A stretch of DNA of 54,167 nt. Origin: an uncultured Clostridia bacterium (lineage in GTDB: Bacteria; Bacillota; Clostridia; TANB77; CAG-508). The notes under the pieces were generated by a model. That model was not told the origin of the DNA. It searched no databases and worked only from the letters and a program-made list of their open reading frames with translations. Position numbers and translations under genes: made by a program. Shown piece after piece: positions 45,061 through 53,222 of this stretch; position 1 is the first letter of the stretch; each line of letters opens with the position of its first letter. Location: positions 1-54,167 of the forward strand of contig CANQCG010000006.1 in assembly GCA_947589645.1 (NCBI GenBank), read 5' to 3'.

Positions 45061-46212
45061 TTAATTAACAAATATTTTATTGAAAGTGCTTTTTATAAAT
45101 TCATTATCTGTCATTTTGTTTTCTAAATATTTATTAAAATTATCTTTATTTATTTCATTGCTTATTATATCATTATAATTAGGATATAGATTTTCAACTT
45201 GTTTTCTATTTACTTTATATGAATTACTACTAAAATTAAAAGTAATGTTTTGAACATTATCAATTAAAGAAAATATAGATACTGTATTATATAATAAACA
45301 TTTTTCTAAATATTGATTTTCATTTATATACCAGTCTGTAATATGATAGTCGACAGTTAATCCTAAATTTTCTGAATCTATTTCAAACACATATCCATAT
45401 TCTGAAAGAGGCAAACTATCTATTAAATGACTATCATTACTATTATTTCCTACATATTCATTTTTGAATTTTATAATGTTGTCTATTCCTGACTTATCTC
45501 TGTTAAATGGAGTTACAGGTACAGTTTCTTCTGTATAAAATTTTTTCGTATCAACTATATAATATTCATTTTTTGTATTTCTATTTATTCTATAAACATT
45601 ACAAAATGGTGCTTTATAAATAATCATATCATCAGTTGTTTTTATCAAGTAAGAAAATCTTGGTGCTACATTATTTAATTTTACATTTGCATAGTCTATT
45701 CCTAATAATATTATTAGTCCTAACACAAAATATCCTAAATTAAGAAATAACCTTTTTATATATGATTTTTTCTTATTAAGTTTAGAAAAACCTATTAAAG
45801 ATATAATTAGTCCCAATATAGAATAAATTGATCCCCAGCTACTTTCTGATGGAAATATAGTAAATGCAGTAAAAGTAAGTCCAAGTCCAAACATCATTAG
45901 AATTTCTGCAATTATTTTATTTTTTTCGTACACTTTTTTGTTTGTATAATCTATTGTACTGATAATATTTTCTTCTAATTTTTCTTGATAATGGTCTTCA
46001 TCTACTTTTTCGCCACTAATCAAATCATTTAATGTTACACCTAATTCTTCGCTTAATGGTTTAAGCAAAGATATATCTGGCATATAGTTTCCATTTTCCC
46101 ATCTTGAAATTGTTTTTGATGTGACGTTTAGCTTTTCTGCCAAGCCCTCCTGTGTTAATTTTTTTTCTTTTCTTTTTTCTGCGATAAATTTTCCAATTTT
46201 AATAATATCCAT
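45061..46212 (-). CDS. XRE-family DNA-binding protein with membrane helices and DUF4825-like outside domain
   Basis: A 383-residue one-component membrane regulator. The N-terminal helix-turn-helix (residues 3-65) reads IAEKRKEKKLTQEGLAEKLN, VTSKTISRWENGNYMPDISL. Four hydrophobic segments lie at about 100-180. The C-terminal 180 residues include IDNIIKFKNEYVGNNSNDSH, LIDSLPLSEYGYVFEI and GLTVDYHITDW, the pattern of DUF4825. So a signal outside the membrane could alter gene expression directly. Neighbours give no clear target. Confidence 0.8.
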   Translation of the reverse strand: MDIIKIGKFIAEKRKEKKLTQEGLAEKLNVTSKTISRWENGNYMPDISLLKPLSEELGVTLNDLISGEKVDEDHYQEKLEENIISTIDYTNKKVYEKNKIIAEILMMFGLGLTFTAFTIFPSESSWGSIYSILGLIISLIGFSKLNKKKSYIKRLFLNLGYFVLGLIILLGIDYANVKLNNVAPRFSYLIKTTDDMIIYKAPFCNVYRINRNTKNEYYIVDTKKFYTEETVPVTPFNRDKSGIDNIIKFKNEYVGNNSNDSHLIDSLPLSEYGYVFEIDSENLGLTVDYHITDWYINENQYLEKCLLYNTVSIFSLIDNVQNITFNFSSNSYKVNRKQVENLYPNYNDIISNEINKDNFNKYLENKMTDNEFIKSTFNKIFVN

Positions 46213-46351
46213 AATTTTTTCTCCTCTCGCTTTAAGAATAACAAAAAAGTATAAAAATTAACACCCCACAAATAGCGAATTGCTATTTTTTACTGGACAC
46301 AAATAGAGAGTTTTTATTTTAAGTTATTGTGGTTAATACCCTTTTTGCAAT

Positions 46352-47401
46352 TTATTTTTCAATTTTATTTATATAGTTGCTTAAATCCAATGGCATATAT
46401 CTCTGACTTCTAATTGCATTTATTCCAAAATCTTTTAATTTACTAAATGACAATTTTCCTTTTTCGTATCTTGTTAATAAATCTATTTTCATAGCTCTTT
46501 GTATTTTTAAATTTTCATCTTTATATTGATAAGGAATATTTACTTCTATTACTTTAAATTTATACATAATTGATGAATAAGGCTTGCCAACATATATATA
46601 AACAATATCATTTATTTTAATATCTGTGCTTTGCTTCCACATTATTGTATTATTTTCTTTTAATGCTTTATCTATATCAAAATATTTTGGATTTGCAGGC
46701 ACTATCCACTCATTTTTAGCACTATTTTTATTTATAACCATATATGAGTAACTTTTCTCTATCAAACTCATTATTTTTTCATCTGATATGGTATTATTTA
46801 GTATTATTGTAATCCAACTTTTCTTATTCATATGATATGCAGGATAAAATCCATCTTGTTTTAGTAAATGCTCTATTTCATTTGGCTCTAGCTTTATATC
46901 AATTATTTCTACTTCGCCAGTAGAGCTTTCACCTAATTTACTTTTGTCAAGATTCATTATTATGCCATACCATTTTTTACTATCTTTATTTCTAAAGGTG
47001 GCATAGCCAGGGAACTTTTCCCATTCAAATTCTGGCTCATCTCCATACTTTTCCTTTATTGCTTTTGTTATTCTATTTGATTGCTCATATATAAAGGCTT
47101 CTCTAGTAAAACAATTACTTCTAATATCTTTTAATAGATTTTTAAATTCATCTTTAACTTGTCCTACAAAAGAGCCTGTACTATCTTCTATTCGAAAATT
47201 AGTGTATTCATCCCCAAAAGATAAATCATAAACTTTACCTTTAACTATTCCATCATTATTTATTTCAATGTCTACTCTAAAAGTATTATTCATAATATTT
47301 TTTGAATATTTGTACAAAGACTTATCTTTTTTAAAACCATATTCAGATATTTTATTAAAATCAATCTTTGTTTTTCTAAATAATTCTTCTTCAATGGTCA
47401 T
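46352..47401 (-). CDS. YjbR/MmcQ-like protein fused to an EVE/PUA-like domain
   Basis: A 349-residue protein. The ATG at 47401 (MTIEEELFRKTKIDF) has AGGAGA upstream. Residues about 95-215 match the YjbR/MmcQ double-wing pattern: YGDEPEFEWEKFPGYATFRN, KKWYGIIMNL, then GFYPAYHMNKKSWITIILN and SYSYMVINKNS. The C-terminal 120 residues (WIVPANPKYFDIDKALKENN, IMWKQSTDIKINDIVYIYVG, MYKFKVIEVNI) look like an EVE/PUA-fold domain, which in other proteins binds modified bases. The pairing hints at DNA or RNA modification sensing; function unknown. Confidence 0.72.
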   Translation of the reverse strand: MTIEEELFRKTKIDFNKISEYGFKKDKSLYKYSKNIMNNTFRVDIEINNDGIVKGKVYDLSFGDEYTNFRIEDSTGSFVGQVKDEFKNLLKDIRSNCFTREAFIYEQSNRITKAIKEKYGDEPEFEWEKFPGYATFRNKDSKKWYGIIMNLDKSKLGESSTGEVEIIDIKLEPNEIEHLLKQDGFYPAYHMNKKSWITIILNNTISDEKIMSLIEKSYSYMVINKNSAKNEWIVPANPKYFDIDKALKENNTIMWKQSTDIKINDIVYIYVGKPYSSIMYKFKVIEVNIPYQYKDENLKIQRAMKIDLLTRYEKGKLSFSKLKDFGINAIRSQRYMPLDLSNYINKIEK

Positions 47402-47527
47402 TTTTATTCTCCTATGCAAATTTTTCTAATAATTATATATAATAAGTTATCAATTTTATAAATTGATATTTTTTGAAAATTGGTTTTGTTCGCTTGTATT
47501 TTGTCAAACAGTATTGTATAGTTATGA

Positions 47528-47995
47528 TTATAGGAAATTATTTATATCATCTTTTATTTCTATAAATCTATCTTCTAAATTATAAAAACTTCTTGTATCT
47601 TTATTAAATCTAACTAAAGTCCAATTTTTATTTTCAAGTATCATCTGCTCAAATGGAAATCTTATAATTCCAGGTGTATTAAACCCTACTCCAAATTCAA
47701 GTAATAATACATTTTTGTTCTTATTTCTATCTAAAAATTCACTATATCTTTTATTCTGCTTATACCAATTTTCATCTTGAACAAAGTAAGCATCTTTTCT
47801 TAAATTCATATCCATATTTTCTTTACAAATAGGACATTTCATAACTAAATTACTTGGTATTTTGCAATCATTTGTATTAACAAGCCACTTTTCTACTAAT
47901 TTTTCATTACTCCTGTTTCTTTATCAAGTAATAATGGATCTGCTACTGCTAATATTTTATTTGAATTTTCTCCATCATACTTAAAATTTCTATTT
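47528..47995 (-). pseudogene. C-terminal fragment of a Sir2-family NAD-dependent protein
   Basis: An open frame of 104 codons (47842 down) reads KCPICKENMDMNLRKDAYFV, then LLLEFGVGFNTPGIIRFPFE. This is the C-terminal third of Sir2-family deacylases or mono-ADP-ribosyltransferases found in Clostridia and Lachnospiraceae. Upstream, another frame reads KYDGENSNKILAVADPLLLD and KETGVM, and joins the first if one base is added in the T run at 47900-47904. The NAD-binding N-terminal two thirds are absent; the deoxyribosyltransferase-like gene ends where they should begin. So this is a truncated, frameshifted remnant. Confidence 0.75.
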
Positions 47996-48436
47996 TGAAA
48001 GCTGATTATACTTACTTAAAAATTCTTCTAATTCACTTTTACTTGAAAATATTTCTTCAAAAATATTATATAAAGTATCTGTTGCTTCATATTCTCCAAT
48101 TGCATAGCATTTTTTACCTAAACCATATGCAATTCCAGATTCTATATGTGCTGCTTTTCCCGCAGGTAAAACAAGCAGTAAATTTTTTGAACTCTTTTCC
48201 CCTTCTAAATCATTGTGAAACAAATTTAAAACGACATCACTCTTTAGTTCTAAAGATTCAAATTCTTTCTGCTTTTCTTCTGGTGTTTGTTTCTTATTAC
48301 CATATCCCCAATTATTTTCATTCTTTAAAAAGCAGTAATAAGAGATATTATATTTATCAAATAACTTACATATGTTTAATATATTTTCTTTATTTCTAGC
48401 TCTACCAGCTATAAAAAATTCATATTTATTATTCAT
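47990..48436 (-). CDS. Nucleoside 2-deoxyribosyltransferase-like protein
   Basis: A 148-residue Rossmann-like protein: KYEFFIAGRARNKENILNIC at the start, YYCFLKNENN, LELKSDVVLNLFHND in the middle, and LLVLPAGKAAHIESGIAYGL with GKKCYAIGEYE. The D-x-V and P-x-G-x-A-x-x-E-x-G-x-A pattern fits the nucleoside deoxyribosyltransferase/TIR-like fold family, which binds nucleosides or NAD-like compounds; the Glu of HIESG would be catalytic. It directly precedes a Sir2 remnant. A substrate cannot be named. Confidence 0.65.
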   Translation of the reverse strand: MNNKYEFFIAGRARNKENILNICKLFDKYNISYYCFLKNENNWGYGNKKQTPEEKQKEFESLELKSDVVLNLFHNDLEGEKSSKNLLLVLPAGKAAHIESGIAYGLGKKCYAIGEYEATDTLYNIFEEIFSSKSELEEFLSKYNQLSK

Positions 48437-48496
48437 TATAAATTGTCCTTTTTATTTATTTGGTTAATATAATTAAATTTCAAATGTTTATATAAA

Positions 48497-49111
48497 TTAC
48501 TTCTCGAATTTTATAGTTATGTTTTTATTCCCTAAATCTGACAAATTTTCAATATGTCCTATTTTTGTGTAGCTGTAAGAAGTATCAAATGATTTGTAAA
48601 ATACTACTAAGCAATTATTTCCGTATAACATTATATCCCCTTTTTCAATGTGCTCTGGCTTATAAGAATTAGTAGGCAATATATTGTCTAAATATATATA
48701 CTTTTCGTTTCCGTTTAATTCGTTCATATTATATTCTTGTGGTAATATATTTATAAAACTTTGAGCTGTTTCATTTTCCTCTAGTTTAGCATTATATGTT
48801 TTATTATCTATAACTACATTTATATTTAAGTTCATTTTAGCATCACTTTCTTTATTATTTTCTTCTTGTTTTACAGTAACTGGTGGAGCATATTTTTCCC
48901 ACCTATAAACTGTTACTTTTTCTCCATTAGTAAAAACATATGTATATACAAAAATTCCTTTATCAACATAATCTACATTTCCACCATCGCGATTATATCG
49001 TATTTTTATTAAAGGATTATTGTCAAAAATTTTTGCTTGAATTGTATCGGCTATTATAACAAATATTAAGATAGCAAAAATTATTAAAAATATTTTTATA
49101 CTCTTCTTCAT
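48497..49111 (-). CDS. Membrane-anchored cyclophilin-like fold protein
   Basis: A 204-residue protein with an N-terminal membrane helix or uncleaved signal (IFLIIFAILIFVIIADTI, residues 6-23). An outside linker domain is followed by a cyclophilin-like domain at about residues 95-190. It shows TAQSFINILPQEYNMNELNG, NEKYIYLDNILPTNSYKP, GDIMLYGNNCLVVFYKSF and SYSYTKIGHIEN. This pattern is characteristic of the Cyclophil_like family (PF18050 type), whose role is unsettled. True prolyl isomerase residues are not evident. RBS GGGAGG-like bases precede the ATG. Confidence 0.75.
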   Translation of the reverse strand: MKKSIKIFLIIFAILIFVIIADTIQAKIFDNNPLIKIRYNRDGGNVDYVDKGIFVYTYVFTNGEKVTVYRWEKYAPPVTVKQEENNKESDAKMNLNINVVIDNKTYNAKLEENETAQSFINILPQEYNMNELNGNEKYIYLDNILPTNSYKPEHIEKGDIMLYGNNCLVVFYKSFDTSYSYTKIGHIENLSDLGNKNITIKFEK

Positions 49112-49153
49112 AATTTTCCTCCCAAATACAAATCTTAATCTAATATAATATGA

Positions 49154-50026
49154 TTAATTTTTAATCCATTGCCCTATTATGCTTTCCGGAATGTTTAAGT
49201 TTCCTTCTCCTACTCCGATTTCTACCCCAGGTTTCTTACTACCATGATAATCACTACCACCACTGATAAATAGATTATTTTGTGAGCAATAATCAACTAA
49301 TATTTTACTTTTTTCTTCATCAGCTGATGGATGAAAACACTCGATTCCATCTAACTCTTTTACTTTTCGTATATTGTTAATAAAATCTAATATATTTTCA
49401 ATTTTATATTCAAATGGATGTGCTAAAAATGCTTTCCCTCCAGCTTCATGAATTGCATCTATTACTCTTTCATACTTAGGCGTAAAACAAGAATAATTCA
49501 TATAAAATTCACTATTAGAATTAACTAACCCTTTTCTATAAAAAACTTTAAAAGATTCTGCAAGTTCTCCAAGTTTATCAATATTTTCGTCATGACTTGT
49601 TATTTCTTTATATATTTGTCTTTCAATGTCAGTTCTTGTATCTAGTATTTTAATATTAGCTTTGTCATATACAATACCCAATTTGTCACATATATCTAGC
49701 AATTTATCATGTGATATTTGTCTTTGAATTTTGATTCTTTTTTCTGAGAAATATTCATTAAGAAATTGATTCATTATATTTTCATCAAAATCATATGCAA
49801 GAAGTTCTATTGTTTTATCTTCAATTACACAATATATTTCGGTTCCTTTTATTATTTTGCCTGTGAATATGTTATTTTCAATTAAATCTTTATCTTGGTA
49901 ACCGATACATGTATTGTGATCTGTAATAGAAATATATTTTAATTTTCTATCTTCACTCATTTGCAAAATTTCTTTAACTGTCTTATCTCCATCAGAATAC
50001 TTGGTGTGTATATGTAAATCAATCAC
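49154..50026 (-). CDS. PHP-domain phosphoesterase
   Basis: A 290-residue PHP protein. Metal motifs: DLHIHTKYSDGD with His5 and His7, ISITDHNT with Asp36 and His37, TEIYC with a Glu near 66, AFLAHPFEYK, and the C-terminal SGGSDYHGSKKPG. Such proteins hydrolyse phosphate esters; relatives act on 3',5'-bisphosphonucleotides or trim RNA 5' ends (RNase AM/YciV type). A substrate cannot be assigned here. AGGAGG lies upstream of the ATG. Confidence 0.85.
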   Translation of the reverse strand: MIDLHIHTKYSDGDKTVKEILQMSEDRKLKYISITDHNTCIGYQDKDLIENNIFTGKIIKGTEIYCVIEDKTIELLAYDFDENIMNQFLNEYFSEKRIKIQRQISHDKLLDICDKLGIVYDKANIKILDTRTDIERQIYKEITSHDENIDKLGELAESFKVFYRKGLVNSNSEFYMNYSCFTPKYERVIDAIHEAGGKAFLAHPFEYKIENILDFINNIRKVKELDGIECFHPSADEEKSKILVDYCSQNNLFISGGSDYHGSKKPGVEIGVGEGNLNIPESIIGQWIKN

Positions 50027-50053
50027 AGATGTTCCTCCTTATATAAATTGTAC

Positions 50054-51187
50054 TTAGCTATTTTTTCCATCAATTTTTCTTCTAAAAGATGTCAAAATGT
50101 TATTTACATATTCTTCTTTAAAATTTTCCTTTACTATTGAGAAAAATGCAGTTATTGTGGTCATTATCATCTTTTTATCTTCATTTTCTATGTGACTATA
50201 TGCTGATAATATTATTCTTGCATTTTTTATTAATGAGAGTCTTAAATCTTCTACTGTTTTAGCTTGTGTTGAGTTAATTATTTCAAATATAATGTGTATT
50301 ACCTGCTCTCTTGTATGTAAATCTAAACTATTTAACCAGTTTTTTATTGTTTTATCAATAAATTTACTTCCGTTTGTCACTTCATTTAATACTACGAAAT
50401 TGTTTCCCATTACTTGCCAAGAATACACATCATGCTCCATTACACCTTTTTGAATACTTTGTACTACAGTAACTTCTTCTTCGTGATTTAATAACATTCC
50501 AAATATTGAATCTTGAGGTATATATGTTATAACCTTTTCTATTGCATTTTTGTATTCTTCTGTATTTATTATATCTTCGTGAAACCCAGGGCCATCATCA
50601 TTATATACATTTATAATTCTGCTTTTAACTTCAGAATTTGCAAATATAGAAGCATATACAGCTAGATTTCCGCCTTTAGAATGTCCACCTAATCTTAATT
50701 TCTTGTTAGGATATTTTTGTGCTATATTTTCTAAATACTCTTTTGCATCTATTTGCGATTCCATATGACTTTTGAAACTCATATTAAAATCTTCTTTCCA
50801 CCCAATTAACGTATTATCAGTTCCTCTAAATGATACATAAATTGTATCATCTGGCAAAATTAATGTAACTACAGAAAATTGTTCTTCGATTGCAATTTCT
50901 ATTTTATTTATATTTTCTAAAGCTATTATTTCTCCAAATCTTTTACTCTTTCCCATCTCTATGAAAAGCTCTTCATCATCTTTCCATAATATTTCTAATT
51001 CTTCTTTGTTTGCTTTTTCAAACCTATCACTTAGTTCTTTTATTGATATTATTTCTTTTTCTTTCATTATACTGTCTAATGGAAAATACGAAAATCTATT
51101 TAATATTAAACTGTCTATTTCATTAAATTCTGATTCTGTTAAACTAAAATCGCCTCTCCATTTGACATAGTCAATAATATTTGCCAT
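50054..51187 (-). CDS. Mbeg1-like (DUF2974) alpha/beta hydrolase
   Basis: A 377-residue protein. MANIIDYVKWRGDFSLTESE FNEID is the usual start of DUF2974/Mbeg1-like proteins. IYVSFRGTDNTLIGWKEDFN, then LRLGGHSKGGNLAVYASIF gives the nucleophile elbow with Ser170. NVYNDDGPGFHEDI supplies the acid, and a His of LLNHEEEVTVV may complete the triad. Probably an esterase or lipase of unknown substrate; no signal peptide. RBS AGGAGGAAA lies upstream. Confidence 0.82.
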   Translation of the reverse strand: MANIIDYVKWRGDFSLTESEFNEIDSLILNRFSYFPLDSIMKEKEIISIKELSDRFEKANKEELEILWKDDEELFIEMGKSKRFGEIIALENINKIEIAIEEQFSVVTLILPDDTIYVSFRGTDNTLIGWKEDFNMSFKSHMESQIDAKEYLENIAQKYPNKKLRLGGHSKGGNLAVYASIFANSEVKSRIINVYNDDGPGFHEDIINTEEYKNAIEKVITYIPQDSIFGMLLNHEEEVTVVQSIQKGVMEHDVYSWQVMGNNFVVLNEVTNGSKFIDKTIKNWLNSLDLHTREQVIHIIFEIINSTQAKTVEDLRLSLIKNARIILSAYSHIENEDKKMIMTTITAFFSIVKENFKEEYVNNILTSFRRKIDGKNS

Positions 51188-51240
51188 GTTTTGCTATATT
51201 TCCTCCTTCACAAATTATATTATATCTAATGAAAGTATAA

Positions 51241-51275
51241 CAAAAAAGCAAGTGATTGTAAATAATCACTTACCT
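51241..51275 (-). terminator. Terminator-like repeat, copy 2 (after toxin gene)
   Basis: AAGTGATT and AATCACTT form an 8-bp stem with TTTTTTG after it on the minus strand. The flanks match copy 1 at 45010: both begin AACAAAAAAGCAAGTGATTG. Confidence 0.8.
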
Positions 51276-51290
51276 ATGTAATTTGTTTTT

Positions 51291-51599
51291 CTACTTATAA
51301 AACTTTTCTAATATTGCTATTGCCCTTTCTAAATTTTGCGATGTATGAATAACTGAAACAATTTGTATCTCGTCTTTCTTTACATAATAAACAATTCTAT
51401 GCTTTTTATAAAGAAGTTGCCTGAATTTAATATTATTTAAAATAAACATCACTTTTCCTAATTCGTTATTTGATAATAAATTGTTTGCAAAAGTAACTAA
51501 TTCAGTAATATATTTTTTTATATTATGAGTTTCTGCTTTTGATATTTTACTAAAATTTTGTAATTGTTGTATTGCTAACGGTGTCCATTTAATTACCAT
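51291..51599 (-). CDS. RelE/ParE-type toxin
   Basis: A 102-residue member of the RelE/ParE superfamily. VIKWTPLAIQQLQNFSKI starts the usual helical hairpin, then LGKVMFILNNIKFRQLLYKK and HRIVYYVKKDEIQIVSVIHT give the conserved beta-sheet with Arg and Tyr residues. Toxins of this superfamily cut mRNA on ribosomes or block gyrase; the sequence does not tell which. Its ATG overlaps the end of the small upstream gene (ATGGTAA), so the two are translated together, as expected for toxin and antitoxin. Confidence 0.85.
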   Translation of the reverse strand: MVIKWTPLAIQQLQNFSKISKAETHNIKKYITELVTFANNLLSNNELGKVMFILNNIKFRQLLYKKHRIVYYVKKDEIQIVSVIHTSQNLERAIAILEKFYK

Positions 51600-51763
51600 T
51601 TTGCTATCTCCTTTAATAATTGTTCTGTTGTTATACTTGTTCCATCTTCTGCTTGTTTATAACCTTTCATAATGCTACCAATTAAAAGCAATGCTTCTGC
51701 AATTTGTTCATCTGGAACATTATCAGGTAAATTTTGAATAACTTGTAATGCCAATTCTTTCAT
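51593..51763 (-). CDS. Antitoxin of the RelE/ParE pair (56 residues)
   Basis: ATG at 51763 with GAGGAGG upstream; 56 codons; stop TAA at 51593 overlaps the toxin start by 7 bases. The protein (MKELALQVIQNLPDNVPDEQ, IAEALLLIGSIMKGYKQAED) is a helical small acidic protein with a C-terminal tail (TTEQLLKEIAKW) that would wrap the toxin. No ribbon-helix-helix or other DNA-binding motif is clear. Identified by position, size and overlap. Confidence 0.78.
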   Translation of the reverse strand: MKELALQVIQNLPDNVPDEQIAEALLLIGSIMKGYKQAEDGTSITTEQLLKEIAKW

Positions 51764-51910
51764 TTTTTAATTCCTCCTCTTTTATTGTAAATAAAACTTT
51801 TTATTATTATACCATAATTTCATTTTCATTACTATATTAAATGTGCATATTTTTACATATGTAATATTATAATAAACATTTTGCTAATATTATATAATTA
51901 AATTTTGTAT

Positions 51911-52094
51911 TTAATTTTTATTTAACCATTCTAATAAAATTTCGAATTCGCCAAAATGATTTTTCATAAATTTATCTTGTTCCATGTAGACTACTTTCAC
52001 CAGATTTTGGGTGTCCTCTAGGAATTTCATCTCCTTTTAATATAGTTTCTCCTGTAAGATTTCTTTCTTCATCATATAAATCTCTTTTTTCCAT
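51911..52094 (-). pseudogene. Nudix hydrolase remnant
   Basis: The ATG at 52094 begins a frame of 40 codons, MEKRDLYDEERNLTGETILK then GDEIPRG, a common start of clostridial Nudix hydrolases. It soon leaves the family pattern and stops at 51972. In another frame a C-terminal-like end (DKFMKNHFGEFEILLEWLNK) runs to 51911. The Nudix box and most of the domain are missing, so a large internal deletion with frameshift is likely. Confidence 0.55.
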
Positions 52095-52114
52095 TAAAAG
52101 TTCTCCTATTTTTA

Positions 52115-52690
52115 TTATTTAATATTTTTGTTTCTAATATAATCTCCATCAAATTCATTTTCCAGCATGTCCATATGCAATTTATCGTAATACTTGCCAT
52201 TTAAAAATATTGCTTCTCTACTTTTTCCTGTATCTTTAAAGCCACATTTTAAATAACATTTATGTGCCCTTTCATTTACAGCAATAAGGTCTAATCTTAT
52301 ACTATGTAGATTCAAATATTTAAAGCCATATTCTAATAATAGTTTTATAGCTTCTGCACCATATGCATTGTTTCTATAATCTTCATCTCCTATGAATATT
52401 CCAAGTACAGCACTTCTTGCGATCCAATCAAAATGTTCTAAGCCTATTGTTCCAATTAATTTATCGTTGCTAATTTCAATAATATTAAAACTTCTATTTT
52501 CTCTATTTTTGGACATATTCTCAAGGAACTGTCTTTCTCCACTTAATGTTATTATCTGTGCACTTTTGCCAGTATAATCTGTTACTTGAAAATCATTCAT
52601 CCATTCAGTAAACTTTTGTATTTCTTCATCTGATACATCTTTTGGAGATAAATATATTCTATCTCCCATTAATTTTTTAAAGTATTGCAT
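52115..52690 (-). CDS. GNAT-family N-acetyltransferase (RimJ/RimL type)
   Basis: A 191-residue acetyltransferase. Start MQYFKKLMGDRIYLSPKDVS, then NIIEISNDKLIGTIGLEHFD and AVLGIFIGDEDYRNNAYGAE with the acetyl-CoA-binding loop. RAHKCYLKCGFKDTGKSREA is the usual motif B of the RimJ/RimL group. These enzymes move an acetyl group from acetyl-CoA to an amine on a protein or small molecule. The acceptor is unknown. Confidence 0.88.
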   Translation of the reverse strand: MQYFKKLMGDRIYLSPKDVSDEEIQKFTEWMNDFQVTDYTGKSAQIITLSGERQFLENMSKNRENRSFNIIEISNDKLIGTIGLEHFDWIARSAVLGIFIGDEDYRNNAYGAEAIKLLLEYGFKYLNLHSIRLDLIAVNERAHKCYLKCGFKDTGKSREAIFLNGKYYDKLHMDMLENEFDGDYIRNKNIK

Positions 52691-52747
52691 AATTTATTTC
52701 CTCCATATTTTTATTCTAATATTCATTTTTTAAATAAACTTTTTTCT

Positions 52748-53098
52748 TTATTGTACGTTTGTAAAGCTATGACTACTTAATGAAATTTTTATTCCTATAA
52801 CTCCGTATTTTTCCTCGTTTTCTGGTGAATAAATTTCATACATAGCTTTGACTTTGCTTTTTACTTCTTCTTCATCAGCATATAATTTTCTAAATAAATT
52901 TTCAAATGTTGTTTCTCTATATAATTCGACAACATCAACTAACAATTTTTCTTGTAAATCAGGCAATTTTGAAAATTCTATTTGGTCTCCTACTTTTATT
53001 TGTTGTCTTTTTTCATCAAATAACCTAAATTCTATTGTTTTAGTTCCATTTTTTATTCTTTCAAATGGACTTTCATTTAATTTCATTTTGTGTAACAT
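52748..53098 (-). CDS. ASCH-domain protein
   Basis: A 116-residue protein: MKLNESPFERIKNGTKTIEF RLFDE, then KVGDQIEFSKLPD and ENEEKYGVIGIKI. The pattern of an N-terminal residue set (PFERIKNGTKTIE) and the R-x-x-D/E loop fits ASCH domains, a PUA-related fold thought to bind RNA or modified nucleosides. GGAGAG precedes the ATG. A single gene between the GNAT gene and a terminator. Confidence 0.8.
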   Translation of the reverse strand: MLHKMKLNESPFERIKNGTKTIEFRLFDEKRQQIKVGDQIEFSKLPDLQEKLLVDVVELYRETTFENLFRKLYADEEEVKSKVKAMYEIYSPENEEKYGVIGIKISLSSHSFTNVQ

Positions 53099-53135
53099 AT
53101 ATTTCTCTCCTTTTTACTAAACTACCGATAGTATA

Positions 53136-53173
53136 TCAAAAAAGCAAGTCATTGTAAACACAATTACTTGCTT
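53136..53173 (-). terminator. Terminator-like repeat, copy 3 (after surface protein gene)
   Basis: AAGCAAGT and ACTTGCTT with inner ATTGT/ACAAT form a long hairpin followed by TTTTTTG on the minus strand. Related to copies 1 and 2 but with several changes. Confidence 0.8.
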
Positions 53174-53222
53174 ATGTAAATTATTTTTATAAATTGTTAT
53201 ATAATTATTGTATTTTAATTTT

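Noticed and set aside
43464-53098. Integron-like gene cassette array
   Set aside because: Genes are single and mostly on one strand, but the recurrent hairpins are terminators and no attC-like core sites or tyrosine integrase are visible.
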